DNA from: Sulfurimonas sp.
GTDB lineage: Bacteria > Campylobacterota > Campylobacteria > Campylobacterales > Sulfurimonadaceae
Direction of reading: 5' to 3'
DNA: 7,009 bases
Assembly: GCA_021107375.1 (NCBI GenBank)
Contig: JAIOSY010000272.1
Span: 1 to 7,009 of the forward strand
The notes under the pieces are model-generated. The model saw nothing but the letters and a program-made list of their open reading frames with translations. It ran no database searches and had not been told where the DNA came from. Positions 1 to 6,325 of this stretch are shown one piece after another (positions within the stretch are counted from its first letter, which is position 1; each line of letters starts with the position of its first letter). The position numbers and the translations under genes are program-made.

Positions 1-1150
1 TCACATTTGTATGAACATTTCCATCTCCAGTATGCCCAAAACATGGAATATTTACCTGATATTTATCAGCTATCGCATAAAACTTCTCTAGTAGTTGGGG
101 TAAAACAGCACGAGGAACTGTTACATCCTCATTTAGTTTTTTACTTCCATAAACTGAAAGTGCAGGAGAAGCATTTCTTCTAGCAAACCAAATATCAGCC
201 GCCTCTTTCTCATCTTTTGCGATTTTAAACTCTCTACAACCATTTTCACGAAAAACTTTTTCTATTTGTGCAAGTTGAAAATTTAAATCCTCTTCAAGGT
301 TTCCATCAACATCAGTAACAAGTAAAGCCCCAGCATCTACTGGAAGTCCTTTGTTAAAAGTTTGTTCAACTGCTCTTATCGTTAAGTTATCTAAAAACTC
401 CATCGCAACTGGTGTAATTCCACTCGCCATTGTTTTATAAACTGACTCCATCGCATCATGTACAGAATCAAAAATTCCCATCGCTGTTTTAGTAAGTTTT
501 GGTTTTGGGATAAGTCTAAGAGTGATTTCACTTAAAACTGCTAAAGTACCTTCAGATGCGATTAAAATACCACTAATATTATAACCTGCCACATCCTTAA
601 TAGTCTTCTTTCCAGCACGAATAACATCACCATTTGGTAAAACAGCTCTTGTTGCCATCACATAATCTTTAGTAATACCATACTTTGCAGCTCTCATTCC
701 ACCAGCATTTTCACTAACATTTCCACCTAAGGTTGAATAATCTTGAGAAGCTGGATCTGGTGGATAAAAAAGTCCTATCTCCTCAACTGCTCTTTGTAAA
801 TCCATGTTAATAACACCCGGTTGAACAACTGCAACCATATTTTTAACATCAATCTCTAAGATTTTATTCATATGTTTTTCCATCGCAAGAACAATCCCAC
901 CAGAACTTGGCAATGCCCCACCAGTAAAACCACTTCCAGCTCCACGAGGAACGATAATAATTTTATGTTCGTTACAATATTTTAAGATTTCAGAAATATC
1001 TTCTTCATGACGAGGAAAAATAACTGCATCAGGTTCAAAATGCTCTCTTGTTGCATCATAAGAGTAAGCAATCAAATGTGCTTTATCGCTGTAAATATTT
1101 TCATCACCTACTATCGATGTAAAATGTTGTATATGTTTTGTATCAATCAT
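1..1150 (-). CDS. glcD: GlcD-type FAD-linked oxidase (glycolate/D-lactate dehydrogenase family), 3' end outside window
   Basis: Flavoprotein of the FAD_binding_4 plus FAD-oxidase C-terminal family, expected to oxidise a 2-hydroxy acid such as glycolate or D-lactate and pass electrons to the respiratory chain. I translated 383 residues from the ATG at 1150-1148; family members run to about 460, so roughly the last 80 residues are missing. The FAD-binding loop PRGAGSGFTGGALP lies at residues 68-81, YPPDPASQ at 129-136, GGNVSENAGG at 142-151 and DVAGYN at 186-191. The C-terminal domain shows EDVTVP at 341-346 and the metal/substrate motif GHTGDGNVH at 372-380. The gene starts 3 bp after the PgbA-like frame and has no clear Shine-Dalgarno sequence, which suggests translational coupling. 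No glcE or glcF is visible, so the exact substrate is open. The H. pylori homologue (HP0509, from memory) sits in the same neighbourhood. Confidence 0.93.
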   Translation of the reverse strand, partial: MIDTKHIQHFTSIVGDENIYSDKAHLIAYSYDATREHFEPDAVIFPRHEEDISEILKYCNEHKIIIVPRGAGSGFTGGALPSSGGIVLAMEKHMNKILEIDVKNMVAVVQPGVINMDLQRAVEEIGLFYPPDPASQDYSTLGGNVSENAGGMRAAKYGITKDYVMATRAVLPNGDVIRAGKKTIKDVAGYNISGILIASEGTLAVLSEITLRLIPKPKLTKTAMGIFDSVHDAMESVYKTMASGITPVAMEFLDNLTIRAVEQTFNKGLPVDAGALLVTDVDGNLEEDLNFQLAQIEKVFRENGCREFKIAKDEKEAADIWFARRNASPALSVYGSKKLNEDVTVPRAVLPQLLEKFYAIADKYQVNIPCFGHTGDGNVHTNV

Positions 1151-1153
1151 AAT

Positions 1154-1333
1154 CTATCTTTTTGTTTGATATTCGTTATATAATGCTTTAAGTCGAGCAT
1201 TGTTTGGGTTATTTTCTATAAGAAGCTGATAATAATAAGGCTCATACTCATCAAGTTCACCACTTCCCTCTCCCCACCAATTTGCCTCAATCTCATCAAC
1301 TCTACTATAAAACGGTAGTTTTACTCTTTTCAA
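1154..1333 (-). pseudogene. C-terminal part of the PgbA-like protein, cut off by an in-frame TGA
   Basis: This 59-codon open stretch directly follows the TGA of the upstream gene and is in the same reading frame. It begins with TTG, ends with TAG at 1156-1154, and stops 3 bp before glcD. It encodes a protein-like, Tyr/Glu/Asn-rich segment with KLPFYSRVDEIEANWWGEG near its start and PYYYQLLIENNPNNARLKAL near its end, the latter resembling half a TPR-like helical hairpin. It has no signal peptide and no good Shine-Dalgarno sequence. The simplest reading is that it is the C-terminal domain of the upstream gene, separated by one nonsense codon (real mutation or sequencing error). Alternatives are re-initiation at the TTG, giving a 59-residue protein, or stop-codon readthrough. 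Frame continuity and the protein-like sequence are seen; the interruption is inferred. Confidence 0.6.
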
Positions 1334-1924
1334 TCAAAAGACGGCATACGAGATATTTATAATCTGCATAGTTTTTGCATCAACAGTAAATAATTTTTTA
1401 TTTATATAAAAGAAAACTAAACCAACAGAAGTTGTACTATACATCTTTTTAAAATCCTCTTTTAAAGGTGTTGGGTGACCCGTGTATGATAAGATTGTAG
1501 CAAAAATATCTGGGTGAAGCCATTGAACCTGTGAAGTAGCCTTTGTAACTCTATAATAAACCTCTTCATTTGGTGCAATTAACAATGCTCTTGAATATCC
1601 AAATGCAAGTATTGCAGTATCACCAACTTCAACTTCCCAGTTTCCATGTGGAAGTGAATTTTGGTTTAGTTCATTAAAATCACTCATCTCTAATGTTGCT
1701 ATTTTACTATTTTTATTATAGTTTGTAACCACTACATCTTTTAAGATTATTGAACTATCTCCTGAAAGTTGATGAACAACAAATCCACTAACACCAACAT
1801 CAACACTTGAAACTTTTATCGTAACCGTATTTGATGATTTATCTACTGAGAGAATCGGTGTTTTAATAACACCTGCGACTAATGTAAGTGTAAAAATAAA
1901 AAATAAAAATATATGCTTAATCAA
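1334..1924 (-). CDS. Secreted PgbA N-terminal-domain-like protein (196 aa, probably truncated)
   Basis: Exported protein of unknown biochemical role. It resembles, from memory, the N-terminal domain of the H. pylori plasminogen-binding protein PgbA, through the stretch GDTAILAFGYSRALLIAPNE in mid-protein and its place between a Csd3-type peptidase and glcD. It starts at TTG (1924-1922), supported by AAGGA at 1936-1932 seven bases upstream and by an immediate signal peptide (residues 1-17, MIKHIFLFFIFTLTLVA). The rest looks beta-rich with no transmembrane helix, so the product is probably periplasmic or surface-exposed. It lacks the lysine-rich C-terminus of PgbA, so plasminogen binding should not be assumed. 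The frame ends at a TGA (1336-1334) beyond which the same frame remains open for 59 codons; the intact protein would have been about 256 residues. Transcription probably starts at the palindromic promoter near 1954. Confidence 0.75.
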   Translation of the reverse strand: MIKHIFLFFIFTLTLVAGVIKTPILSVDKSSNTVTIKVSSVDVGVSGFVVHQLSGDSSIILKDVVVTNYNKNSKIATLEMSDFNELNQNSLPHGNWEVEVGDTAILAFGYSRALLIAPNEEVYYRVTKATSQVQWLHPDIFATILSYTGHPTPLKEDFKKMYSTTSVGLVFFYINKKLFTVDAKTMQIINISYAVF

Positions 1925-1944
1925 TATTTATTCCTTGTTTAAAA

Positions 1945-1950
1945 TATAAT
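1945..1950 (+). promoter_or_regulatory. -10 box (TATAAT) of the csd3-nudix operon
   Basis: A perfect TATAAT predicts a transcription start near 1957 and a leader of about 72 nt before the ATG at 2029. No convincing -35 box is present, which is common for sigma-70 promoters in Campylobacterota. The leader holds a small hairpin (AACTTT/AAAGTT, 1983-1998, loop TGGT). The box is one half of a palindrome whose other half is the opposite-strand promoter. Confidence 0.55.
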
Positions 1951-1953
1951 GTG

Positions 1954-1962
1954 ATTATAGCA
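1954..1962 (-). promoter_or_regulatory. Extended -10 box (TGCTATAAT) for the PgbA-like gene and glcD
   Basis: On the minus strand TGC-TATAAT fits an extended -10 promoter. The transcript would start near 1947, about 23 nt before the TTG start at 1924, leaving room for the AAGGA site at 1936-1932. It forms the palindrome TATAAT-GTG-ATTATA with the plus-strand -10 box, so each predicted start lies within the other promoter's -10 element. Confidence 0.55.
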
Positions 1963-2028
1963 AACAAATCTCATACTAAGCCAACTTTTGGTAAAGTTCG
2001 CAAATTATTTAATTTAGGTTCAACTTTA

Positions 2029-3216
2029 ATGATACAATTATTCTTACTTTTTTTAACAATCACTTCACTTTTTAGTGCAGAGGTTGAAAACTTTCGCTGG
2101 AAAAACGGAGTAACTTACTCTGACTTTTTAAGTACAAACTTACTTCCTAGAAAACCCCTACTAGACAAGCTTGACAATGAAGACAGAAAAAATGTAGAGG
2201 AGATTCGGGCTGGTGTTAGTTATAACATTTTAAGAAGTAAAGAGGATGAGATACTACAAGTTCTTATTCCTCTAAATGATGAACTTCAAATCCATATATA
2301 TAAATTTAAAGATTCTTATAAATTTGAATCTATCCCTATCATTTATGAGACTAAAACTGAAGCTTTTGCACTAAAAATCAAATCAAATCCCTCAGTAGAT
2401 ATAAAAGCCCAAACTGGTTCAATAAATCTAGTATCAATCTTCTCAAACGCGTATAAAACCTCACTAGACTTCACTGCTCTTAGAAAAGATGATGATTTAG
2501 TTATGAATTATGAGCAAAAATATCGTTTAGGAAAAAGATTTTCAATGCCTAAACTTAAAGCTGCCATGGTTGAAACAAACAACAGACCTCACTATATTTA
2601 TCTAAACACTGATGATAGATATTATGACAAAAAGGGAACACAAATAGAGAGTATGCTACTTGCTCGTCCTGTAAAAAATGCCAGAATCTCTTCAAGATTT
2701 ACAAAAAGAAGATTTCACCCAATCTTAAAAAGATGGAAGGCTCATCTTGGAATAGACTATGCAGCTAGAAGAGGTACACCTGTCGTTGCAGCTTCGAGTG
2801 GTAAAATTATTTATGCCGCTAGAATGGGGGCTTATGGAAAACTTATAAAAATTCGTCATAAAGATGGTTATGAAACAAGATATGCTCATTTAAAATCTTA
2901 TCGCAGAGGGATGAAAAGAGGCAAGAGAGTTAAAAAAGGTCAAACTATAGCCTATGTAGGAACAACAGGTCGTTCAACTGGACCACACCTTCACTTTGAA
3001 CTTAGAAAGAATGGTCGTGCGATAAACCCTGCAAAAAGAATCCAACTTACAACTAAAAAGTTAAGAGGTAAAGAGAAAAAAGCTTTTATCAAACTTGCTG
3101 AGAATTACAACCAAAGTATAGATTTACATCTACAAAATACTACAAAATATATTAAACAACAAAAGATAGATAGCTGTTGCTACTTTAACTACCAAGAGAT
3201 AAAAGAAAATGGGTAA
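2029..3216 (+). CDS. csd3: Csd3/HdpA-type M23 (LytM) peptidoglycan peptidase
   Basis: Periplasmic zinc peptidase that cuts peptidoglycan peptides. In H. pylori, Csd3/HdpA acts as D,D-carboxypeptidase and endopeptidase and shapes the cell. I start it at ATG 2029 (395 residues, close to about 400 in H. pylori) because the signal peptide MIQLFLLFLTITSLFSA begins there and the GTG at 1951 abuts the promoter. The Shine-Dalgarno (AGG, 2016-2018) is weak. Residues 18 to about 205 form the N-terminal accessory region. The LytM domain, about 213-335, starts at LARPVKNARISSRF and carries RFHPI, the zinc ligands H239 and D243 in HLGID, H287 in YAHL, and HLHFE with H320 and ligand H322. All catalytic residues are present. 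The tail is basic and ends near a Cys-Cys pair (383-384), unusual for a periplasmic protein. It overlaps the next gene by 8 bp, so the two are probably translationally coupled. Confidence 0.88.
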   Translation: MIQLFLLFLTITSLFSAEVENFRWKNGVTYSDFLSTNLLPRKPLLDKLDNEDRKNVEEIRAGVSYNILRSKEDEILQVLIPLNDELQIHIYKFKDSYKFESIPIIYETKTEAFALKIKSNPSVDIKAQTGSINLVSIFSNAYKTSLDFTALRKDDDLVMNYEQKYRLGKRFSMPKLKAAMVETNNRPHYIYLNTDDRYYDKKGTQIESMLLARPVKNARISSRFTKRRFHPILKRWKAHLGIDYAARRGTPVVAASSGKIIYAARMGAYGKLIKIRHKDGYETRYAHLKSYRRGMKRGKRVKKGQTIAYVGTTGRSTGPHLHFELRKNGRAINPAKRIQLTTKKLRGKEKKAFIKLAENYNQSIDLHLQNTTKYIKQQKIDSCCYFNYQEIKENG

Positions 3217-3772
3217 AATAGACTCTATTACAGAACTTACAAATCCAAAATTTGTAAAGCCAATCAAAATAAATTACACTCAAAAAAACAAACAAAAAGT
3301 ATGGGAAGCTATCATTTCACATGACTCTGTTTCTATACTTCTTTGGCATGTGGATAAACAAGCTTTTGTTCTCGTAAAACAGTTTCGCCCACCTGTTTTA
3401 AATGCAAATAAAACTGACGGAATGATGTATGAACTTTGTGCAGGAATCGTTGATAAAAATACAACAAAAATTCAAATAGTAAAAGAGGAAATTTTAGAGG
3501 AGTGCGGCTACGATGTACCTCTAAAAAATATAGAAAAAATCAGCTCTTTTTATACAAATGTAGGAGTATCAGGGGCTAAACAAACCATCTATTATGCAAC
3601 TTGCGATGATAGTATGAAAGTAAGTGAAGGTGGTGGTTTAGCTGAAGAAGAGATAGAAGTTATCTACATCCCATATGCCAAAGCAAGGGAATTTATGTTT
3701 GATGAAAACTACCAAAAAACACGAGGGATGCTAATGGCTTTTTACTGGTTTTTTGATAATATTAAACTCTAA
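3209..3772 (+). CDS. Nudix hydrolase, UDP-sugar diphosphatase (NUDT14)-like
   Basis: Cytoplasmic 187-residue Nudix hydrolase, expected to split nucleotide diphosphate sugars (UDP-glucose or ADP-ribose type) into a sugar phosphate and a nucleotide. The Nudix box spans residues 79-101: G79, then E94, E97 and E98 in EEILEECGY as likely metal ligands. The first canonical Glu of the box is replaced by Thr (T85), and the usual Arg is Glu (E93). As I remember human NUDT14, its box is imperfect in the same way (ELCAGLVDQ...EECGY), and two other segments match: ELCAGIVD here (75-82) and the Gly-rich SEGGGLAEEE (139-148). This favours the UDP-sugar branch over the ADP-ribose branch. The ATG lies 8 bp inside the peptidase gene. 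The stop overlaps the end of priA on the other strand. Substrate is inferred from family resemblance only. Confidence 0.85.
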   Translation: MGKIDSITELTNPKFVKPIKINYTQKNKQKVWEAIISHDSVSILLWHVDKQAFVLVKQFRPPVLNANKTDGMMYELCAGIVDKNTTKIQIVKEEILEECGYDVPLKNIEKISSFYTNVGVSGAKQTIYYATCDDSMKVSEGGGLAEEEIEVIYIPYAKAREFMFDENYQKTRGMLMAFYWFFDNIKL

Positions 3773-5610
3773 CCAAACTCTATAGGATCCATATCTACCT
3801 CTGCTAAAGGCACTTTACAAACTTTTATCGCTCTTATCAAATCGGTACTCTTATCAGAACGAAGCAGTATCTCAAACCTATATTTATTTGCCACTCTCTC
3901 TATGGCACATTTACCAAAACCAACTATCTCTATATTTGGCATTTTTAAGAGATTTTCATACATTTTATTCATCTCATCTCTGGCTTTAGCACCATTTTTA
4001 TGTGAAAATAAAATACGACAAAGCTTTTTAAATGGTGGATACAAACCCTCTCTAAAAAATTTCTCTTCCTCTAAAAATCCCTCATAATCATCTATAAAAG
4101 TGCTAAAAAATTCTTCATTAAAACTTTGAATGAAAACCTTGGCATTTTTCTTTCGTCCACTTCTTCCTGAAACTTGAATTAAAGAAGAAAGTGCTTTTTC
4201 TCTGGCTCGATAATCACTCATATTTAACATATTGTCCATACCTAAAACAACTGCTAAAGTAACTCCATGATAATCATGCCCCTTACTTAACATCTGAGTT
4301 CCAACAAGAATATCTGTTTCATTATCATTAAATCTTTTTAACGCTTTTTTTAGTTTTGACTGAGTTGTTATTACATCTCTGTCAAACTGCTCCACTTTGG
4401 CATGTGGAAATTGTTCTGAAATATTTAAAACAGCTTCAGCAGTTCCAAGTCTTGAACTTGTAAGATTAGCACTTCCACAGACGCAACACACTTGAGGAAT
4501 AGCCTGAGTAAAATTACAATAATGACACTTCATCGCTCTAGTTTTTTGATGAATACTCATCCCAATACTACAAAATGCACACTCATAAGTATGTCCACAA
4601 TCTCCACAAATCAGATACTTGAAATTCGCACGAGTTGGAAGAAAAACTATTGTCTGCTCTTTTGCTTTTATGGTACTCTCTATCGCACTCATAAGCATTG
4701 GAGAAAGATTTTCAGCACTCTTTTCATACACAAACTCTTTATTTGATTTGAAGTATCCACCTTTGAGTCTGGCATGTGGAAATTTAATAAATGTACTAAG
4801 AGAGGGAGTTGCACTTCCTAAAAATACAGGAATATCATAAAGTTTACCCATATAAATAGCTATATCCCTAGCATTATATCTAGGTCGAGAGGATGATTTA
4901 TAACTATCATCATGCTCCTCATCCACAACAATTAAACCCAAATCCTTTATGGGTAAAAACAAAGCAGAACGGGGACCAGCAATGATATAAGCAGTTCCAT
5001 CATAAATCTTAGCCATAGCTTTTTTCTTTTGCAGAGGTGTTAGTTTTGAGTGCCACATAACAACCCCATCACCAAAATGCTTCTCTAGTCTAATCCCCAT
5101 CTGAGGTGTCAAAGAGATTTCAGGCATTAAAAAAACAGTTCTTTTGCCGTCAACCAACATCTCTTCAAAGAGTTTCATATAAATCTCAGTTTTTCCACTT
5201 CCTGTATCACCAAATAAAAGAGAAACTTTATGTTGTTTTAAAAAATTCAAAGCCTCTTCTTGTTTTTTAGACAACTCAAACTTAATAGCTTCTAGTTCCA
5301 CCTCTCCCGAGCTGGAACCAACAACACAATAAGCCACCATTAACCCAAAAGCATCTCCCAAAGAACAAATATAATAAGTAGAGATAAACCGAGCCAACTC
5401 CATCTGCTTTTGTGAATAAAAAAACTCACTAATGCTTAAAACTTCTAAAGTCTTAAACTCAGGTTCTTGGCATGAGTAAATCACAACACCTTTTAGCTCT
5501 CTATTATTTAAAACAACCTCAACAATAACACCAGTTTTTATATCTTGTGAATAATGGTAAGTAAGTAACTCTAATGGTGATGAGATTAAAGATATTTTAT
5601 AGTAGTTCAA
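3769..5610 (-). CDS. priA: PriA, primosomal replication-restart helicase
   Basis: DNA helicase (superfamily 2, 3' to 5') that recognises stalled forks and D-loops and reloads the replicative helicase. At 613 residues it is shorter than E. coli PriA (about 730). The N-terminal DNA-binding region covers about residues 1-105. Helicase motifs follow: Walker A GDTGSGKT (134-141), AGPRSALFLP (211-220), DEEH (230-233), GSATPS (265-270), GTQMLSKGHDY (437-447) and QVSGRSGR (479-486, against the usual QVAGRAGR). Eight zinc-binding cysteines lie as four CxxC pairs at 335/338, 344/347, 362/365 and 375/378. The start is TTG (5610-5608), chosen because GGAG lies 7 bases upstream (5621-5618), the protein begins as PriA does (NYYKISLISSPLELL), and no ATG is in frame upstream. 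That GGAG sits in the arm of a 9-bp hairpin. The gene follows two pilin genes on the same strand and ends convergently with the Nudix gene, overlapping 4 bp with no terminator. Confidence 0.96.
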   Translation of the reverse strand: MNYYKISLISSPLELLTYHYSQDIKTGVIVEVVLNNRELKGVVIYSCQEPEFKTLEVLSISEFFYSQKQMELARFISTYYICSLGDAFGLMVAYCVVGSSSGEVELEAIKFELSKKQEEALNFLKQHKVSLLFGDTGSGKTEIYMKLFEEMLVDGKRTVFLMPEISLTPQMGIRLEKHFGDGVVMWHSKLTPLQKKKAMAKIYDGTAYIIAGPRSALFLPIKDLGLIVVDEEHDDSYKSSSRPRYNARDIAIYMGKLYDIPVFLGSATPSLSTFIKFPHARLKGGYFKSNKEFVYEKSAENLSPMLMSAIESTIKAKEQTIVFLPTRANFKYLICGDCGHTYECAFCSIGMSIHQKTRAMKCHYCNFTQAIPQVCCVCGSANLTSSRLGTAEAVLNISEQFPHAKVEQFDRDVITTQSKLKKALKRFNDNETDILVGTQMLSKGHDYHGVTLAVVLGMDNMLNMSDYRAREKALSSLIQVSGRSGRKKNAKVFIQSFNEEFFSTFIDDYEGFLEEEKFFREGLYPPFKKLCRILFSHKNGAKARDEMNKMYENLLKMPNIEIVGFGKCAIERVANKYRFEILLRSDKSTDLIRAIKVCKVPLAEVDMDPIEFG

Positions 5611-5617
5611 ATTCTCT

Positions 5618-5639
5618 CTCCAATGCTCCAGCGTTGGAG
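5618..5639. repeat. REP-like hairpin 1, overlapping the priA ribosome binding site
   Basis: A 9-bp stem (CTCCAATGC / GCGTTGGAG, one G-T wobble) with a TCCA loop. In the priA transcript the 3' arm contains GGAG (5621-5618), the only good Shine-Dalgarno for the TTG start. The core resembles the CTCCAGC-type palindromes that, from memory, accompany REP-associated transposases in other proteobacteria. Confidence 0.6.
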
Positions 5640-5655
5640 TGTTTAATTACTATAT

Positions 5656-5684
5656 GTATTCCCACACAGAGCATGAGAAACGAG
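5656..5684. repeat. REP-like element 2 (degenerate copy)
   Basis: Aligned with the intact copy at 6326-6354, it keeps ATTCCCA, CAGAGCATG and AACGAG but has several substitutions, so only 6 of 9 stem pairs remain. It reads as a decayed copy of the same element in the same orientation. Confidence 0.6.
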
Positions 5685-5688
5685 ATAA

Positions 5689-5694
5689 ATTATA
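5689..5694 (-). promoter_or_regulatory. Possible priA -10 box within the repeat cluster
   Basis: A perfect TATAAT on the minus strand, inside an AT-rich spacer between REP-like elements 2 and 3. It would start a transcript near 5682 with a leader of about 70 nt before the TTG of priA. No clear -35 box is seen, and TATAAT arises easily in such AT-rich DNA. priA could equally be transcribed from the pilin genes upstream. Confidence 0.35.
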
Positions 5695-5707
5695 TAAAAG
5701 CTATATA

Positions 5708-5734
5708 CATTCCATCTCAGGAGAGATGGAACGA
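5708..5734. repeat. REP-like element 3 (perfect 9-bp hairpin)
   Basis: Inverted repeat TTCCATCTC / GAGATGGAA with an AGGA loop, flanked by CA- and -CGA. It has the same frame (CATTCC...GGAACGA) as the copy at 6326-6354 but a different stem interior. Changes on both arms keep all pairs intact, which suggests the palindrome itself is selected or that this is a sister element type. Confidence 0.6.
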
Positions 5735-5736
5735 AG

Positions 5737-5762
5737 TAGGTAGCAGAGCATGGGAACGAGAG
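5737..5762. repeat. REP-like half-element 4
   Basis: Contains AGAGCATGGGAACGAG (5745-5760), a 16-base exact match to the right half of the copy at 6326-6354 (6339-6354), preceded by GTAGGTAGC instead of the left arm. It begins only 4 bp from the end of the first pilin gene, on that gene's 3' side. Confidence 0.6.
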
Positions 5763-5766
5763 AATA

Positions 5767-6231
5767 TCAGTCTGTTAATAATGAACATTCATTTCCAGCT
5801 GTACAAACAAAACCACCAGCTGGAACTAAAACTCCACTAACAGTTACAGAAGCACTAGTCTCATTATAAGTAAAAGTGTTACTACTTCCAGAGACTTTGT
5901 AAGCATATGTTCCACTTCCAGCAGTTCCACTCCAACCATTATTACCAGTTGAAGCTTTAACTCCATACATCATAACACCACCAAAAAAATCACCACTTCC
6001 AGTATCTAAAGCAGCTTTGGTTATCCAAGTTGAATCACAAGTTATAAGTCTAGACTGTCTCTCTGTAACAATTCCTGAACGGATAGAAGAAACATCTGCT
6101 ATCCCCTTTGTTATCTGAGCATCAGTACGAGTTGCTGCTAGTTTTGGGATAGCAATAGACGCCAAAATCCCTAACACTACAATAACAAATACCATCTCTA
6201 TCATTGTAAAAGCTTTTTTTGAGTTTTGCAT
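5767..6231 (-). CDS. Type IV prepilin / pseudopilin with N-terminal methylation motif (154 aa)
   Basis: Prepilin-like protein, probably a subunit of a type IV pilus or type II secretion pseudopilus. The class III leader MQNSKKA is followed by F8TMIE12: prepilin peptidase should cut A7|F8 and methylate F8, and E12 is the conserved Glu5 of the mature protein. The -1 residue is Ala rather than the usual Gly. Residues 8-31 form the hydrophobic helix. The C-terminal half is Gly/Ser/Thr-rich, with C65, C143 and C149; the last two may form the terminal disulfide loop, leaving C65 unpaired. The start ATG (6231-6229) is set by AAGGAG (6243-6238) six bases upstream and by the leader; an upstream extension would run through the REP-like hairpin. 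It is similar in its first 30 residues to the next gene. No pilus assembly ATPase or secretin is in the window, so the machine served is unknown. Confidence 0.88.
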   Translation of the reverse strand: MQNSKKAFTMIEMVFVIVVLGILASIAIPKLAATRTDAQITKGIADVSSIRSGIVTERQSRLITCDSTWITKAALDTGSGDFFGGVMMYGVKASTGNNGWSGTAGSGTYAYKVSGSSNTFTYNETSASVTVSGVLVPAGGFVCTAGNECSLLTD

Positions 6232-6259
6232 AGATAACTCCTTATATTTAGTTAATACT

Positions 6260-6265
6260 ATCATA
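6260..6265 (-). promoter_or_regulatory. Possible -10 box (TATGAT) for the first prepilin gene
   Basis: TATGAT on the minus strand lies about 30 bp upstream of the start codon, in an AT-rich stretch after the REP-like element. It would give a leader of about 20 nt carrying AAGGAG. No -35 box is clear. It is a weak match, and transcription from the upstream prepilin gene is also possible. Confidence 0.3.
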
Positions 6266-6325
6266 TTTTTAATTAGTTTGGTTTTAAGTTTGAAAAATTG
6301 GAAGAAAGGAATGGTTTGTGTTGTA

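Noticed and set aside
1290..1336. Selenocysteine insertion at the TGA of the PgbA-like gene
   Set aside because: Only weak pairing (AAAAC/GTTTT or CTAC/GTAG) follows the TGA, with no clear bacterial SECIS, and the family is not a known selenoprotein.
1951..2028. Extension of the Csd3-type gene upstream to the GTG at 1951
   Set aside because: The GTG directly follows a TATAAT box and has no ribosome binding site, and the added 26 residues would bury the signal peptide that starts at 2029.
3902..4840. Plus-strand open frames at 3902-4087, 4492-4746 and 4619-4840
   Set aside because: They are antisense to well-supported PriA helicase and zinc-motif coding sequence and show no recognisable protein features.
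5574..5840. Plus-strand open frame of 88 codons
   Set aside because: It runs across the end of priA, the repeat cluster and the end of a prepilin gene, and its translation reflects the palindromes.
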